The notes under the pieces: model-generated | The model's input: the letters and a program-made list of their open reading frames with translations, nothing else | Databases searched by the model: none | Told to the model about the DNA's origin: nothing | NCBI GenBank assembly: GCA_002943765.1 | Contig: PQWQ01000008.1 | Span: 930,001 to 994,000, forward strand | Length of the DNA: 64,000 bases | DNA from: Psoroptes ovis | Lineage: Eukaryota; Arthropoda; Arachnida; Sarcoptiformes; Psoroptidae | Direction of reading: 5' to 3' | In this document: positions 11,864 to 23,690 of the stretch, one piece after another | How the letters are laid out: the number at the start of each line of letters is the position of its first letter | How positions within the stretch are numbered: the first letter of the stretch is position 1 | Position numbers and translations under genes: made by a program

Positions 11864-12853
11864 AATTAAAATACCCAATTTGTTTTGCTTTCTGAGAAAA
11901 AGATCTTGTTAATGTAATTCAAAATGAAGCAGAATCGTCCCTGACCTTGAATCGTGAATTTTTCGTTTTTCTTAAATCATTCGATGCAAATGAAAACAAT
12001 CAGTGGTTCTCAACCATTTCGAAGTGGTTTTTTGAAAATTTTGTCACAAGTTTCATCAAGGTCATTCACAAATCAATACTTCTCTTATTCATAAACGCCA
12101 CAGGCGCTTCAAGAGTGGCCAAAGGGTTACGGCCTTTCAAGGGTGCCAAGTTTTCCAAAAAAAAAATCAGTGCCACAAATGAGACAAACATTCAAACGAA
12201 TCAATCTTTGAGGAATTTACCGGAGGGGTGCAAGGGTTTGAGAAACTTTCCAGAAAGATTTTTTCCAGTGAAAACCAACAAAAAACGCATTATTATCACA
12301 TATTTATCACATGAAAAGCTTCTAAAAACACGTTAATACACTTTAAAAGATTAGGAATTTTCGAAAATTTTTCATTTCAAATTCCATTTCCATTCCATTA
12401 AATATTTCACATTTCATTACATATTTAATAACGAGAGTCGAAAGAATTTCAAATAATTCGAAAGAAATGTCAAATTCGTAACATTTATCGCTGGCAAAGA
12501 TTCTGGGTTCTCATCGATAAGCCGAATGGTAAATGCCTTCATTGGTGCCTTAAATTCAAATATCTCCTCAGTGACATTGAAAATAATTCGTGTTCAATCA
12601 AAGGCCTAAGCTCGGCCTATGGCCAAGAACGCCATTGTTCAACTTGTCAAATTTGATAATCGGATCATTTTTTTTTTGTTTTTTTGTTTTATCGAATCTT
12701 TCCAATCACATATTCCATTAAATGATTATGAATTTCTTGGGAAATTTCCGGTAAATATCAAACAAGTTTTATCTCAATATTCATGGGTTGGCTGCCCTTC
12801 GATTACTAACTACTGTTTTTCATTGTAAATTAATAAAGTTACAAAAGGGTTGT

Positions 12854-13075
12854 GTTGGAAATTTTTTTTGCGGCCCCCCCTGAGGCCTGCAGATCAAAAT
12901 TTGCGAAAATTTTTTCGACCCCCCCCACCGGGTACACTGATACAAAATTTGTGAAATATTTTTTCGGACCCTACCGGGCCAATTGGTACAAAGGGCTGGT
13001 TGGAAATTTTTTTTCGGGCCCTACCGGACCATTCCATAATAAATTTGCGAAAATTTTTTCGACCCCCCGGATACA
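12854..13075. repeat. Degenerate array of about 45-54-bp GC-block units
   Basis: Five blocks each combine aaatttgcgaaaattttttc-like sequence with a C-rich tail (accccccc or accctaccgg). The blocks start near 12854, 12898, 12944, 12998 and 13041. The array stays open on both strands (79 residues on plus, 60 on minus), which probably reflects its composition. Confidence 0.75.
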
Positions 13076-13345
13076 CACTATTTGTGAATGATTATTTTTT
13101 AATTTATCATTGAATTTTTTTCTGTTTGTTTGTTGCCATCTTTTAAAATGTCAAATATTTTGATTCATTCATTCATTCATTTGTTTGTTTATTTATTTAT
13201 CGAGAAAAAAAAATTGAAAATATGTTTTTTTTCTGAAATTTATCAAATAAATAAATAAATAAATCAATCGAAGAATGTTAAAATAACAAACAACTCAATT
13301 TACGCCATCGCCATGCCCGGCCCTGGGACGTTTGAAAATTATTCA

Positions 13346-13420
13346 GGCTGTCCGAAAAGTTTAGACGGATTTCAACACTGACTTTGCCGTTGATTTCCGC
13401 ACGAACTTTCCGGACACCCT
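13346..13420. mobile_element. Type-B mariner-like inverted-repeat element
   Basis: Left end ggctgtccgaaaagttt and right end aactttccggacaccc are imperfect inverted repeats. The interior is unlike the other copies. Confidence 0.65.
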
Positions 13421-13765
13421 TAGATTTTGCAATTGAAAAACGGCGGCATGTGGCGACTTTTTTTCGAGAAAAAAAATGCATCATAACTCTTTGATATTTC
13501 AAAAAGAATAATAGGAAAAAAAAATTTATGAATTTTTGATGAATTAATTTCTAATAAATAATTGAATTAAAAATTGATCATAATTGATTATGACTCTAAT
13601 ATGCTTCGGCATTTTTTTCATCCTCCTCCTCCTCTTTTTTTCTGTTTTGTTCGCCGTCCTCCTCCTCCTCTTCCTCTCCCGAAATTCGAATTGATTCCAA
13701 AATCGAACCATTGTGGATGTGAATTAAAATGTCACGAGATGGCGTTGAAGTCGAATTTTTCTTTC

Positions 13766-13838
13766 GGTGTCCAAAATGTTCGCACCGATTTCGACATTGG
13801 ACAACTGTATTTTAACACGACCAAACTTTTCGGACAAT
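13766..13838. mobile_element. Diverged type-B inverted-repeat element
   Basis: Right end aaacttttcggacaatc is well kept; the left end ggtgtccaaaatgttcg is diverged. The length fits the family. Confidence 0.5.
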
Positions 13839-14539
13839 CAATATTTTTTTAATTTAAATTGAAAATGAAAAAAAATTATAACTTCATGATAGCCTTGAAA
13901 ATATTTGAATGGAAAACTTAATAGATTTTAATTGAATTAATTACAAATCGAATGATTTAATTATTTTTTTTTGTGGATGTCAGCGACGGCCGTGGCAGGG
14001 GACTCAATTATGAAATTGGACAATTTTTTTTCTCTTCACTCAAAAATGGCCAAATCCCAGTGGATCTTGAATTGTTAAAATTTCATCTCACAATACCTTA
14101 GAGTACTAAGAATATTGTTTTAAATAGTCATAATCAATTAAAAATGATTGATGCTTGACAGAGAATTGAGTCAGAACAAGTGACTGAAATTGAAATTAAA
14201 AGAAAAAAAAAACTGATCAGCGCTATAGCGCTGCTAAGCACTCAAGAATGACAATGATTGTAATCAAAATACAAATAAAAAATAATCAAAATTAATTTGA
14301 TTTATTCAGAATCGAAAAGAATTGGAAAAAAAAAATTACAAGGAATTTGCTCACAAATAAAATTCAAACTAAATTAATGAAAATTAATTAATTTTGTTTT
14401 GTCGTTTTGGTTGTTGGCAACAAACAAACAAACAAACAAACAAAAACTAATAAATATACGCAAATATTTCATTAATACCCATTGTGATTGTCATTGAACA
14501 ATTTAATTCGAAAATCAAAACTAAATCAATTTTGATTCT
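13839..14539. other. A/T-rich intergenic DNA 3' of the 12-residue-repeat gene
   Basis: A small palindromic cagcgctatagcgctgct lies near 14219. An (AAAC)n run is near 14420-14447. No gene seen. Confidence 0.5.
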
Positions 14540-17228
14540 TTAATATCTTTTTTTCGGTTCACTTCTGGTTCGAGTCATTAGGACTGGCAATTTTGACCGT
14601 ATTGGTTCACGTTGAATATTCGATGGTCGTTTTTGTGCCGAAATAGATGCTGTCGGTATCTGCGGAAAAGGGGGACAATCGCAATGTTAAAATTCAAAGG
14701 TCAAACATCATTCGAATGCTGATCGCCGCAAGGAAACTTGCGCATAAGATTGTCTTAGGATCAAGAAGTAAGAGTTTAGAAAATGGACTTACCTTACTTG
14801 GAGTCGATTTGGTCATTGATTTTGTCGATGGTGGTGCTTTAAGAGCCGAAGTTTGATTATTCGATGGTTTGGCTTTCAAAGCCGAAGTTTGATTATACGA
14901 TGGTCGTGCTTTCAAATCCGATGTTTGATTATTCAATGTTCGTGCTTTTGAAGCCGAAGTTTGATTATTTGATTTTAAAGCCGAAGAAACGAAAATTGGT
15001 ATCGATCGTAATGGTGGCTGCTTCGTTTGATTGATTGAATTTCGATTGTTCGAACAAATTGATGAGTTACGACTACGATTAGCGATATTTTCTTTATTTT
15101 CATGCTTCGAAGCCGATACGACTTTGTTTTGGCGATTGACGTCATTAGAATCGACTTGAGTAATCGATGATCTGTTCGATGAATTATTAGTTGTGAGCGA
15201 ACTATCAATGTTATTCACGTGACCATCAGTTTTATTAGTTTTATTATTTGTATCATTCGTAGCATCACCATCTTCGTCATTATCCGATAACAAACACGAA
15301 GATGACAGTAGAAAATTATGTGAAATATTTGTCAAATCGAACGTAGTCGAAAACAATGATAATGATTGTCGCGTATCATTGTCGATTGCTGATGATAATC
15401 GATCTTGGTCATTCGTGTTTGTTGCCATAATCGATACTTTGGACTTGTTCATTGAATCAATTTTGATACTCTCCTTTTGATCATTGATCATCGGACAATT
15501 ATCATCGTCATTAGTATCAATAGGTTCGATAGATTTATTTTCAATAACAGAATTTGATGTATTATTGATTGAAGATGATTCATCAGTTACTATAGTCGAT
15601 ATATTTAATTCATGATCATTGATAATCAATGATTTTTCCAGTGTTTGGCTGGTATTATCTTTGAATGAAAATTAAAATTAAATTAATTCGATTTAATTTT
15701 TTAAATTTAAAATTACTTACCAGAATCTATTCGATCATCATTAATATTTAATGATTCAATCATTTTCACCGATGAATCATATGATATCGAAACTTTTGTC
15801 GATGTCATCGATTCTAGCTGTGAAATTGATAAATCAAGCAGATTCATTTCTTCACTGTAATCTTTTGGGTTAAAACTCTGGTCATTCGATGGTGAATCAT
15901 TATTAATCATTGTTACATCGATGAGTTTTTCAACAATTTGCTCATCATTTGATTCATTAGGTTCATGGTCATTTGATTGATTTGGTCCATCATTTTTTCC
16001 CGTTGATTTCAACACATCGAATCGGATCAAATCATTTGATTTTTCATCATTTTCATCATCATCCGATTTGATCATCGATTCTTGTATCGGATTTAATTTT
16101 GTCGAAGCAATTAAATTCGTATCAAATGTTTCAACGATTGAATAGATTGATTGCCTCAACGCTGCTTTATTTTTTGGGCATTTGATTCGTTTCATTAATT
16201 TTATGTTCGTTCGTCGTCGATTCCGTCGGATCAAAATCGGATTAAAATAATTATTCAATCATGAATTATATTAAAATGAAAACGAGACAAATTAGAATTA
16301 ATTAAATTCAAATGTCAATTTGATCATATGATACAACAACAACATATACACATACACATACATTCACTACTGCTTATCGATGTTTTTGTCAATGTTTGTA
16401 TTCCTGAATCGGATTTAAATCCATCTAAATCATTATTATCGTTATTATTATTATTATTATTATGATCATCATAATCATCGTTAATGATGCCAATTAAATT
16501 CGGATTATCGTTCGATTCAATCGATTCTATATATGAAAACATATAAATGTGGAATTAGACATAGTTAATAATATGAAAGAATATGAAAATTAAAATCAAA
16601 TTAATTAAAGATTATGTCAATAATTCTTCGAATAATATCAATGATATTTACGTGATCTATTTTGTTGTTGTTGTCGTTGCTGGGGCTGGTGCTGCTGCTG
16701 TTGTTGTTCTCGTATCATTGATATATCGGTATTTGGCCAAAATCGTGCCACTGTTGACATTATTTCTCGATTATCATTATCATTCGTAGTTTGATTACCT
16801 TCATCAATAAAACTTGTCGAATTAAATCGTATTAACGTTGGTATTTCATTTGTGGTATTGTTTGATTGTTGTGATGATAAATCAATCAACATGCTCGATG
16901 ATTGTTGATGTGGATTGGCTTGTTCTGATTGATTCAATTCAGATTGTTCTGGATGATGATCATGATGGTCAACATTTGAACTTTGATCATTATTCGCTTC
17001 ATGGTCGTTAGTGGGATTGGAAAATGAAGTATTCATGATTGAATAATATTCCATCGATGGTAACATCGATTGTTCATCAATGTTTGGTTGAATATCAGAC
17101 GATTGTATATGATGTATGGTTTGATCACCATTAAACGATATAAATTCATCTTCATAATAATTATCAACGATTATTGTTTCATTTATATTGATTTGATTTG
17201 ATGGAATTTCTAGGGATTTGTCGGACAT
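14540..17228 (-). CDS. Unrecognised Asn/Ser-rich protein with 12-residue C-terminal repeats
   Basis: Five minus-strand exons, 17228-16652, 16526-16362, 16161-15721, 15658-14793 and 14659-14540, join in frame to 722 residues. I recognise no family. The protein is acidic and rich in Asn, Ser and Asp, with a His/Gln-rich stretch and a poly-Gln/Asn stretch near the end of exon 1. Short hydrophobic clusters such as PTLIRFNS, NDLIRFDV and NLLDLSISQLES break the low complexity. Near the C terminus four 12-residue repeats built on NQTSALKARPS are followed by a basic tail ending SEPKKRY. Exon 3 begins at a tandem AAGCAG acceptor, preceded by a long stretch without AG. There is no signal peptide or membrane segment. 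It is head to head with the SPOUT1 gene, 337 bp apart. Splicing consistency makes a real gene likely; function is unknown. Confidence 0.72.
14848..14991 (-). repeat. In-frame 36-bp coding repeat (four units)
   Basis: Within exon 4 of the unrecognised gene, four 36-bp units encode variants of NQTSALKARPSY (NQTSASKARTLN, NQTSDLKARPSY, NQTSALKAKPSN, NQTSALKAPPST). The 36-bp period keeps the reading frame. Confidence 0.85.
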
Positions 17229-17565
17229 TGTTCGAATTTTTTGTCAGTAAAACTGGATTAATTGAATTTCACCAAAATAAGCAGAAATATTCTAAAAATT
17301 TTCGACGAAAAAATATTTTCAAAGCCAAAATAAATGCGCTTTTTTGTTCAAATATCGCTAAATGACCGTTTAAAAAAAAAATTTGAAAATTGCAAAACAC
17401 AGAAAAAAGCCGTTGAAATTCCAGGCAAAACAGATGCGCCATCTGTTGGCGAAATTCGCAACTCGCTGAAATTGTCACGTGGTCCCCATTTGGCTCGATT
17501 GATTTCGAAATTGATTTTGAATTTAATTTCTGATTTAACAAAACCACGATTAATTCAGTTGAATC
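17229..17565. promoter_or_regulatory. Shared promoter region of the low-complexity gene and SPOUT1
   Basis: A 337-bp gap between divergent start codons, somewhat less A/T-rich around 17410-17500. No clear TATA box. The promoter role is inferred from position. Confidence 0.45.
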
Positions 17566-18805
17566 ATGAACAATAATGATATGAATGACGATGATCATCA
17601 ACACGATGATCAACAACAACAGCAAAATGGCCGTCAATGGACAATCAGCGTGGCCATACCATCATCAATCGTTGATAATGCCCAGACCAATGAATTACGA
17701 TCATATTTAATTGGTCAAATTGCACGATCATTGGTCATATTCAAAATTGATGAAATTATTGTTTATGATGAATATTGTATACCTGGGTAAGTTGAAATTG
17801 ATTCAATTTTTGATTTGATTTAATTTGATTTATTTATTTTATTTATTTCATTTCATTTCATTTCATTTCATTCCATTCAATGAAATCAGTACACCTGAAG
17901 AAGTAATACTCGACAAACGTAAACAAACAATGGTACAAACCATTCGAATTCTCGAATATCTTGATTGTCCACAATATTTACGGCGACAATTATTTCCAAT
18001 ACAAAAATATTTACAATATGCTGGTCTATTGAATCCATTGGAAGCACCACATCATCTCTGTATCAATGATCAATGCGCATATCGTGAAGGTATTGTGATG
18101 GAAACTCAAAAAAATAATAAAAATGCTGGTCATGATTCAGGTTCATTAGTGAATATTGGCCTAAAACAATATTGTTTTGTTTCGAAAAAATTACAACCAA
18201 ACATTCGTGTAACAGTAAAACTTGATACCGAATCGAAACCATTCAATAATCAACGAAAACGTAAACATAATAGCAATAATCAATTGTTCGGTGAAATTGT
18301 TTCACCTAATGAACCAAGAGAAAAATTAGGCCTTTATTGGGGTTATCGTATACGTATGGCAAATTCATTAAGTGAAGTATTCCAAAATTGTCCATTCAAC
18401 ACTACTGATGGCCAATATGATCTTAAAATTGGTACATCTGATAAAGGTGTTGATATTAATAAATGTTTAAAACAAATACCATTCAAACGCTCAAAACATA
18501 CCCTCATAGTGTTTGGTGGTGTTCAAGGTATTGAAGCTGCACATGAAACTGATGAATCATTAAATCATATCGGCGATACTGGTGATTTATTTGATTTCTA
18601 TGTAAATACATGTCCAAATCAAGGTTCGGATACGATACGTACTGAGGTATGGCCGGTGCCTTGAATCAATTAATCGATCCATTGTTAACCATTCTTTGAT
18701 TTCTTTGTTTTATCTGCTTTACCTGACCCTACACACTAGGAAGCCATATTGATTACGTTGGCAGCGATGCAAAAACGATTGTATAAAGCTCGAAATTTCG
18801 AATAG
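17566..18805 (+). CDS. SPOUT1: SPOUT-domain rRNA methyltransferase (SPOUT1/C9orf114 homologue)
   Basis: Exons 17566-17786, 17890-18646 and 18740-18805 join to 347 residues. SPOUT1 is an alpha/beta-knot (SPOUT) methyltransferase of the DUF171 family, using S-adenosylmethionine; the human protein is linked to 28S rRNA uridine methylation and to spindle/kinetochore function. Family blocks in order: WTISVAIPSSIVDNAQTNEL, LIGQIARSLVIFKIDEIIV, RILEYLDCPQYLRRQLFP, AGLLNPLEAPHH, EIVSPNEPREKLGLYWGYR, GTSDKGVDI, VFGGVQGIEAA and the C-terminal YVNTCPNQGSDTIRTEEAIL split by the last intron. The first 20 or so residues are Asn/Asp/Gln-rich. The length fits, although the long N-terminal extension of the human protein is absent. 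Both introns have GT/AG borders. An AATAAA at 18948-18953 precedes the next gene. Confidence 0.95.
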
Positions 18806-18947
18806 AATCAAATTCGATTGTTCAATTATTTAATTGGATCGAATTGAATCAGTAAACAATGGAAATCGGAAGCAAATATATCGGAACTGTTGGCTCCTTG
18901 AAATGCCTTTGTGTTCAAAACAAATCGAAATGAATTGAAGCCCACAC

Positions 18948-18953
18948 AATAAA
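18948..18953 (+). terminator. Polyadenylation signal AATAAA of SPOUT1
   Basis: AATAAA lies 143 bases past the SPOUT1 stop and 46 bases before the next ATG on the same strand. Confidence 0.5.
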
Positions 18954-18998
18954 GATTGAAACAAGAACAAAGCATTCAACAACAATAATAGAACAAAA

Positions 18999-20027
18999 AT
19001 GGCCAAATTATATGATAAAATAATCAAACATCAACAACGATCATCAAATATTGACAAAGATCAAATGATTAATCATCAATCATCTTCATCAATATTATCA
19101 TCATCATCGATTATTTCAATGACATCTACCAGTAATATTAGTGATAGTAATGATAATAATAATAACGATAATATTGATGATGATAATGATAAATATTACA
19201 TGTTAATATTAAATTCATCATCAAAAAGGCAAATAAAATTTAAAAATATTTCAGATAAATTATTATTTATAACAATATTAATAATTCAAACATTAATTCT
19301 AATCGAAAATTATTATCAAATAATAATTAAAATCAAAATGATTATTATTGTTCCGATGATTATCAATCATGATATTAATGATAATAACAATAACAATGGT
19401 AATAATAATACCATTGTCATTAATAATAATGATATTAATGATGATGATGATCAATCATTTAATCGTCATTATTTATTATTCAATTATCGTCTATATTTAT
19501 GGCTATTGTTTCAACAAAACCTATTGATATCAATATGGTTAATATATGGTTTTGTATTGGTATTGTTTCGAACGAATATCATTTATTCGAATCAAAATTA
19601 TTATTATCAATTGTTTAAAAGACGATCACCATCGTTAATTAATCAATTTGATTCATTGATTCGAAATAATCTATCATCATATACCATCACTGGAATCATG
19701 GCAATCATATTGATCATGTTTGAATCATTGCTATTGACATATTTCGTGTATAATTTCATTTGGATGAGATCGAAATCGATAGAATCATTAGATACATCGG
19801 ATACAATTAATAAATTGATTAATACGAATCATTTAAATTTCATCATCGCATCTTTAATGAAAATAATCATATTCATCATATGGATATCGTTATTATCCAT
19901 GAAATTATCAAAAATTCAATGGGATAAAGATGAATATCGCCTGCTATTGAATGATTCATTAATCGATGATTTAACATTGAATATATTGTCACCAATATTT
20001 ATTGATAAAATTATTGTTTCAAAATGA
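18999..20027 (+). CDS. Unrecognised four-helix membrane protein
   Basis: A single-exon frame of 342 residues from an ATG in good context (aaaATGg). Residues 1-85 are cytoplasm-like, Ser/Asn/Asp-rich. Hydrophobic helices lie near 87-122 (long, perhaps with a kink), 165-190, 228-254 and 280-301. An Asn/Asp-rich loop (about 124-155) separates the first two and a basic loop (LFKRRSPS near 205-212) separates helices 2 and 3. The C-terminal tail is acidic and polar. The four-helix layout resembles TMEM192-type lysosomal proteins, but no motif is good enough to name it. It starts 194 bp after the SPOUT1 stop in the same orientation. The AT-driven codon use (Ile, Asn) matches its neighbours. Confidence 0.7.
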   Translation: MAKLYDKIIKHQQRSSNIDKDQMINHQSSSSILSSSSIISMTSTSNISDSNDNNNNDNIDDDNDKYYMLILNSSSKRQIKFKNISDKLLFITILIIQTLILIENYYQIIIKIKMIIIVPMIINHDINDNNNNNGNNNTIVINNNDINDDDDQSFNRHYLLFNYRLYLWLLFQQNLLISIWLIYGFVLVLFRTNIIYSNQNYYYQLFKRRSPSLINQFDSLIRNNLSSYTITGIMAIILIMFESLLLTYFVYNFIWMRSKSIESLDTSDTINKLINTNHLNFIIASLMKIIIFIIWISLLSMKLSKIQWDKDEYRLLLNDSLIDDLTLNILSPIFIDKIIVSK

Positions 20028-20612
20028 AGACCTTCGAATTTCCACTTTACATTGACCGAAACCAAATCGCCAAAATTCCACATTCTATTCCATAATTCCA
20101 TTTATTTATTCCATATTCCATATACTCCTTCATTCATTTATTTCAAAAATTCTTTCAACTGATGCAATTCTATGGTGACAATGTGAACATATGAAGCAAA
20201 CGACAGAATCAGCGAATCACAGATCTAAAATGCGAAGAAAACTAACCGAAAAAATCAAAAATATCAAAAAACTGAAAATCAAAAATCATTGAATCTTTGA
20301 ATGTTTGAAAGTTTACTTAAAAGATTCGGAATCGATCTTGAAAATTCAAGAATTTCAGCAAAATTCAACAAAACAAAGCATAAAAAATCAAAAATCATTT
20401 CAACAAGAATCGGAAATGTTTTTTTTTTCTGAACGCATTTATTTGTTTATTTATTTATTTATATTTTTATATTTTTCTTCAAGAATTTCCATACATTCGA
20501 AGACATTCTTCACCGAAAATAGAAGCAAAAAAAAAAACAAATCGAATTCTGTACAGATTCTGTACAGAATTCGCGATTCTTGCCACCCCAGAATAATAAG
20601 TGTTTTGATATA

Positions 20613-20692
20613 TTAAGTTGTCCGGTAAGTTCTGGCCGATTTTCATGAGCAACTCTATCGAATAAGCGCGATGAACTTTTCGGACAACCTAA
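20613..20692. mobile_element. Type-B mariner-like element, forward consensus copy
   Basis: 80 bp flanked by TA on both sides. Ends ttaagttgtccggtaagttc and gaacttttcggacaacctaa. The interior (tggccgattttcatgagcaa) matches the copy at 26621 and, reversed, those at 31602 and 62381. Confidence 0.85.
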
Positions 20693-20886
20693 TATAATAT
20701 AACGAATTTAAAAATAATCGTTTCATTGGCCACCGCTCTCAACGATCATCATCATCATCACCCATTGAAATCATTAAAAAAATTTTTGAATTTTTTCAAA
20801 TTTTTCTGCCATTAATTGATTTCTTTGTTTATCGTTTTCTGCTCATTCGGCCAAAGATTGTTTGCTGCAGAAAACCGCCCGAAATA

Positions 20887-20965
20887 TTAGGCTGTCCCAT
20901 AAGTTCTTGCGGTTTTTTTAATTTTTTTTATTCGAAAATTGGCAAGAACTTATGGGACAACCTAA
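20887..20965. mobile_element. Type-A hairpin mariner-like element
   Basis: 79 bp flanked by TA. Ends ttaggctgtcccataagttc and gaacttatgggacaacctaa, continuing inward as an almost perfect inverted repeat. Confidence 0.88.
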
Positions 20966-21074
20966 TAGATGATGACAAATTTCGTCTTGTTTTGGACTGT
21001 GTGTATTGGTGCAACGACGACATCATCATCATCATCAGCAGCTCGAACACCATTCACATTGCTAAACATTATTA

Positions 21075-21248
21075 CAGTGATTCTCAACCGTTTTTTCCGG
21101 CTACGGCACAAAATTCAAAAATTTCAAAATTTTGAATTTGGCCGACACGCACCAAGTAAAGGGTTATATTATATTTCCGAAATTCAATGGGTACACAAAA
21201 TTCAGCGGTACACAAAGTACACAACGGCACAGTGATTGAGAATCACTG
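21075..21248. mobile_element. Short element with hAT-like CAGTG ends
   Basis: The left end cagtgattctcaaccg and right end gattgagaatcactg are inverted copies, 174 bp overall. No clear 8-bp target duplication. No coding capacity. Confidence 0.55.
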
Positions 21249-21373
21249 AGTGTTGGTAGTGTTCAACACGAAACAAATGGTGTTTGTTTGTTTGATCGGG
21301 TGCTGTTGGTTGTTCAACCCTTTGAACACTGGTAAAAAATATTGTGTGTTTTACAACAAATGTGTATTTTTAA

Positions 21374-21520
21374 CCCTTAAAACTCGAGCGGTGAGCAAAG
21401 CTCACCATAAGATATAATCCAGCAACTCCATAGGCGCCCCTCAGTCACCATTTTACATTAGTGTGAAAAATTGTCGAGCTGGTGGCTTGCTTGCGCTGTA
21501 TTTGCCTTGAGTTCTAAGGG
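21374..21520. mobile_element. 147-bp piggyBac-like MITE (TTAA borders), copy 1
   Basis: Bordered by TTAA at 21370-21373 and 21521-21524. It begins cccttaaaactcgagcggtg and ends ttgagttctaaggg, so the termini form a CCCTTA-type inverted repeat. An inner hairpin ggtgagcaaagctcacc is present. A same-length copy lies at 25937-26083. Confidence 0.8.
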
Positions 21521-21524
21521 TTAA

Positions 21525-23257
21525 AACCGAAAATATAAATGATCGTAAATTATCAGCTAAAATTGCCAGAAATTTCCACCAAAATTTTTCAAAAAATCAA
21601 AACCAATGGTTGTAGATAATTACTATTATTTCATTTATGTGTTTTGGTATGTTTTGACAAACATTTTCTCTGTTTTTGGATTATTTATAAATGGATATGT
21701 GATTTCGTTTTAAAACCCGTTTGTAAAATTTCAGGGAAAAATTTCAGAGAAATCTCTGAAAACGCCTTGCACTCGGTTGGTGCCACACTTTGGTCGGGTA
21801 TTTGCTGAATTAATCACGAGAAATGTTGGCAATTTCAGATTCAAATCATTCAACGATTCAAAGCTGCTGCTACTGCTGGCCATTTGGCATTATCTGTGAT
21901 ATATTTGATTTCACACGCACAGAGAGACTTGGAATTTTTCAGAAAAATTTACATGGAAAATGATTTATTCAAATGGAATGAAATTTAGGAAACGAATAGG
22001 GTTATTCAAAGGGTAACGAAAGGGTTATTTATTAATATTTTTTTTAAAATTCAAAAATTTCATTTCATTTCATTTCAGTTGTGGTATATCTTCGAGTTTA
22101 ATCTTTCGATTTGTGAAAATGATAAATTATCATTTTTCACAAGTTTGGTGATTTATCACTATAGTTTTGAAATGTTTGAAATCTGTGTTTGTACGATTCA
22201 TATGTCTCATCCTTCATAGGATCCGAAGAAAATTCACGGATTTTCACCAAGGTCTTGATACAGAAAATGATCAGCAGAAAAGTAATAGGCTTGGAACTGG
22301 GGCGAGTAAGAGGTTACTGGTTCATTTTTTCGCAAAACATTCCATCGAATTTCTTGCACCAAAATTGAATTTTACGGAATTCAAAGAATTTCAGCAGAAT
22401 TCATTAACGTCTTGGGACCCTTCTTTCGTGGACCAAACCTTGAGGGCATTTGTGAATTTCCGTTGAATTGAACAGCTTTTGTTCAAACGGCTTGTCCATA
22501 TTGTTTTTTACAGGTTTACTACTGCTGCTGTGTAATTGATGTTTTGAAGTCCAAAATATTACCTTGATTTCAAATCAAATTAAATTAAATTTGATTTAAT
22601 TAAATTGAATTTAATTAAATTTTTTTTTGTCAAGTAAAATTTTGATTAATTTTGGTTGTCCGGTAAGTTTTGACAGGAGTGCTTCGTTTACTTTTCCATT
22701 GATTTTTATGTTATTCAAGCCGAAATGATTTTCCCAACGGCCTTAATGAGGTTTGATTAAAATTTCTCATTGATAAATTGAACAAATTCATTTCAATCTG
22801 AAACTTTTTTCTGTGGAAAAAAAAATTCTAATTCAAAAATTCTAATTTCAATAAGCCCAATTAATTAGCCTTTGAGTGGGTATAAGTCGTATTTGGAGTA
22901 ATTTCAGGAGTACAGGGCTTTGACGATCCGCAATTTGATGTGATTTGATTCGGTGATATACATCGAAATTCATCGATTTATCATACAAACCTAGTAACCA
23001 ATAATCCTTCGGTAATCATATATCATCATAATCATTATATGATTATCAATGTTATGATCGTGATTGTGTTTTTGATCATGTCGCTGTTATGATAATCATC
23101 ATTTGAATTTTGAAAAATGTTGTACACCCGGACATTATGATCGTTGATTTTGATTGAATTTAAATGAAGTCAAAGTATTTCAAACATTTTCATTTCTGAT
23201 CAAAGCATCTTATTTTTTCATTATTTACAAATATGATAAAATAGCCATTAAAATGAT
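21525..23257. other. Intergenic A/T-rich DNA
   Basis: Contains a left half-copy of the type-B element near 22655-22680 (ggttgtccggtaagttttg) and A/T-rich filler. No gene recognised. Confidence 0.5.
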
Positions 23258-23690
23258 TTGAATACCAACAACGACAAAAACAAACAAATATCATCAATAA
23301 ATCAATTTCATTTAACCCTTTCGATAGCAATTTTCAATATAAAAACTATTTTTGAAAGAAAAATTCACAAATACAAGAAATATATGAATGACTTTGAAGT
23401 GTTTTTGCACGTGCATTTTTGGGAAGTGAGTTTAAATTTTCAAAAAATGATTTGTTCGTCGCACTGGTGATAGTCATATAATCATAATTGTAAACCCTTT
23501 GAATATTTTTAAACTGTAAGTAATTGTAAAATTATTATTTTTAGCTGCATCATATCAATAATTCAATTTCAAATATTTCTATTCCATAATCCAATGGTAC
23601 ATAGACACTCACACAAGTGTCAGCTGATTACAAAGAAATGACTAATAATTATCGTTTTTGTTGAACACCTTGAAAATAATCAACATTATC

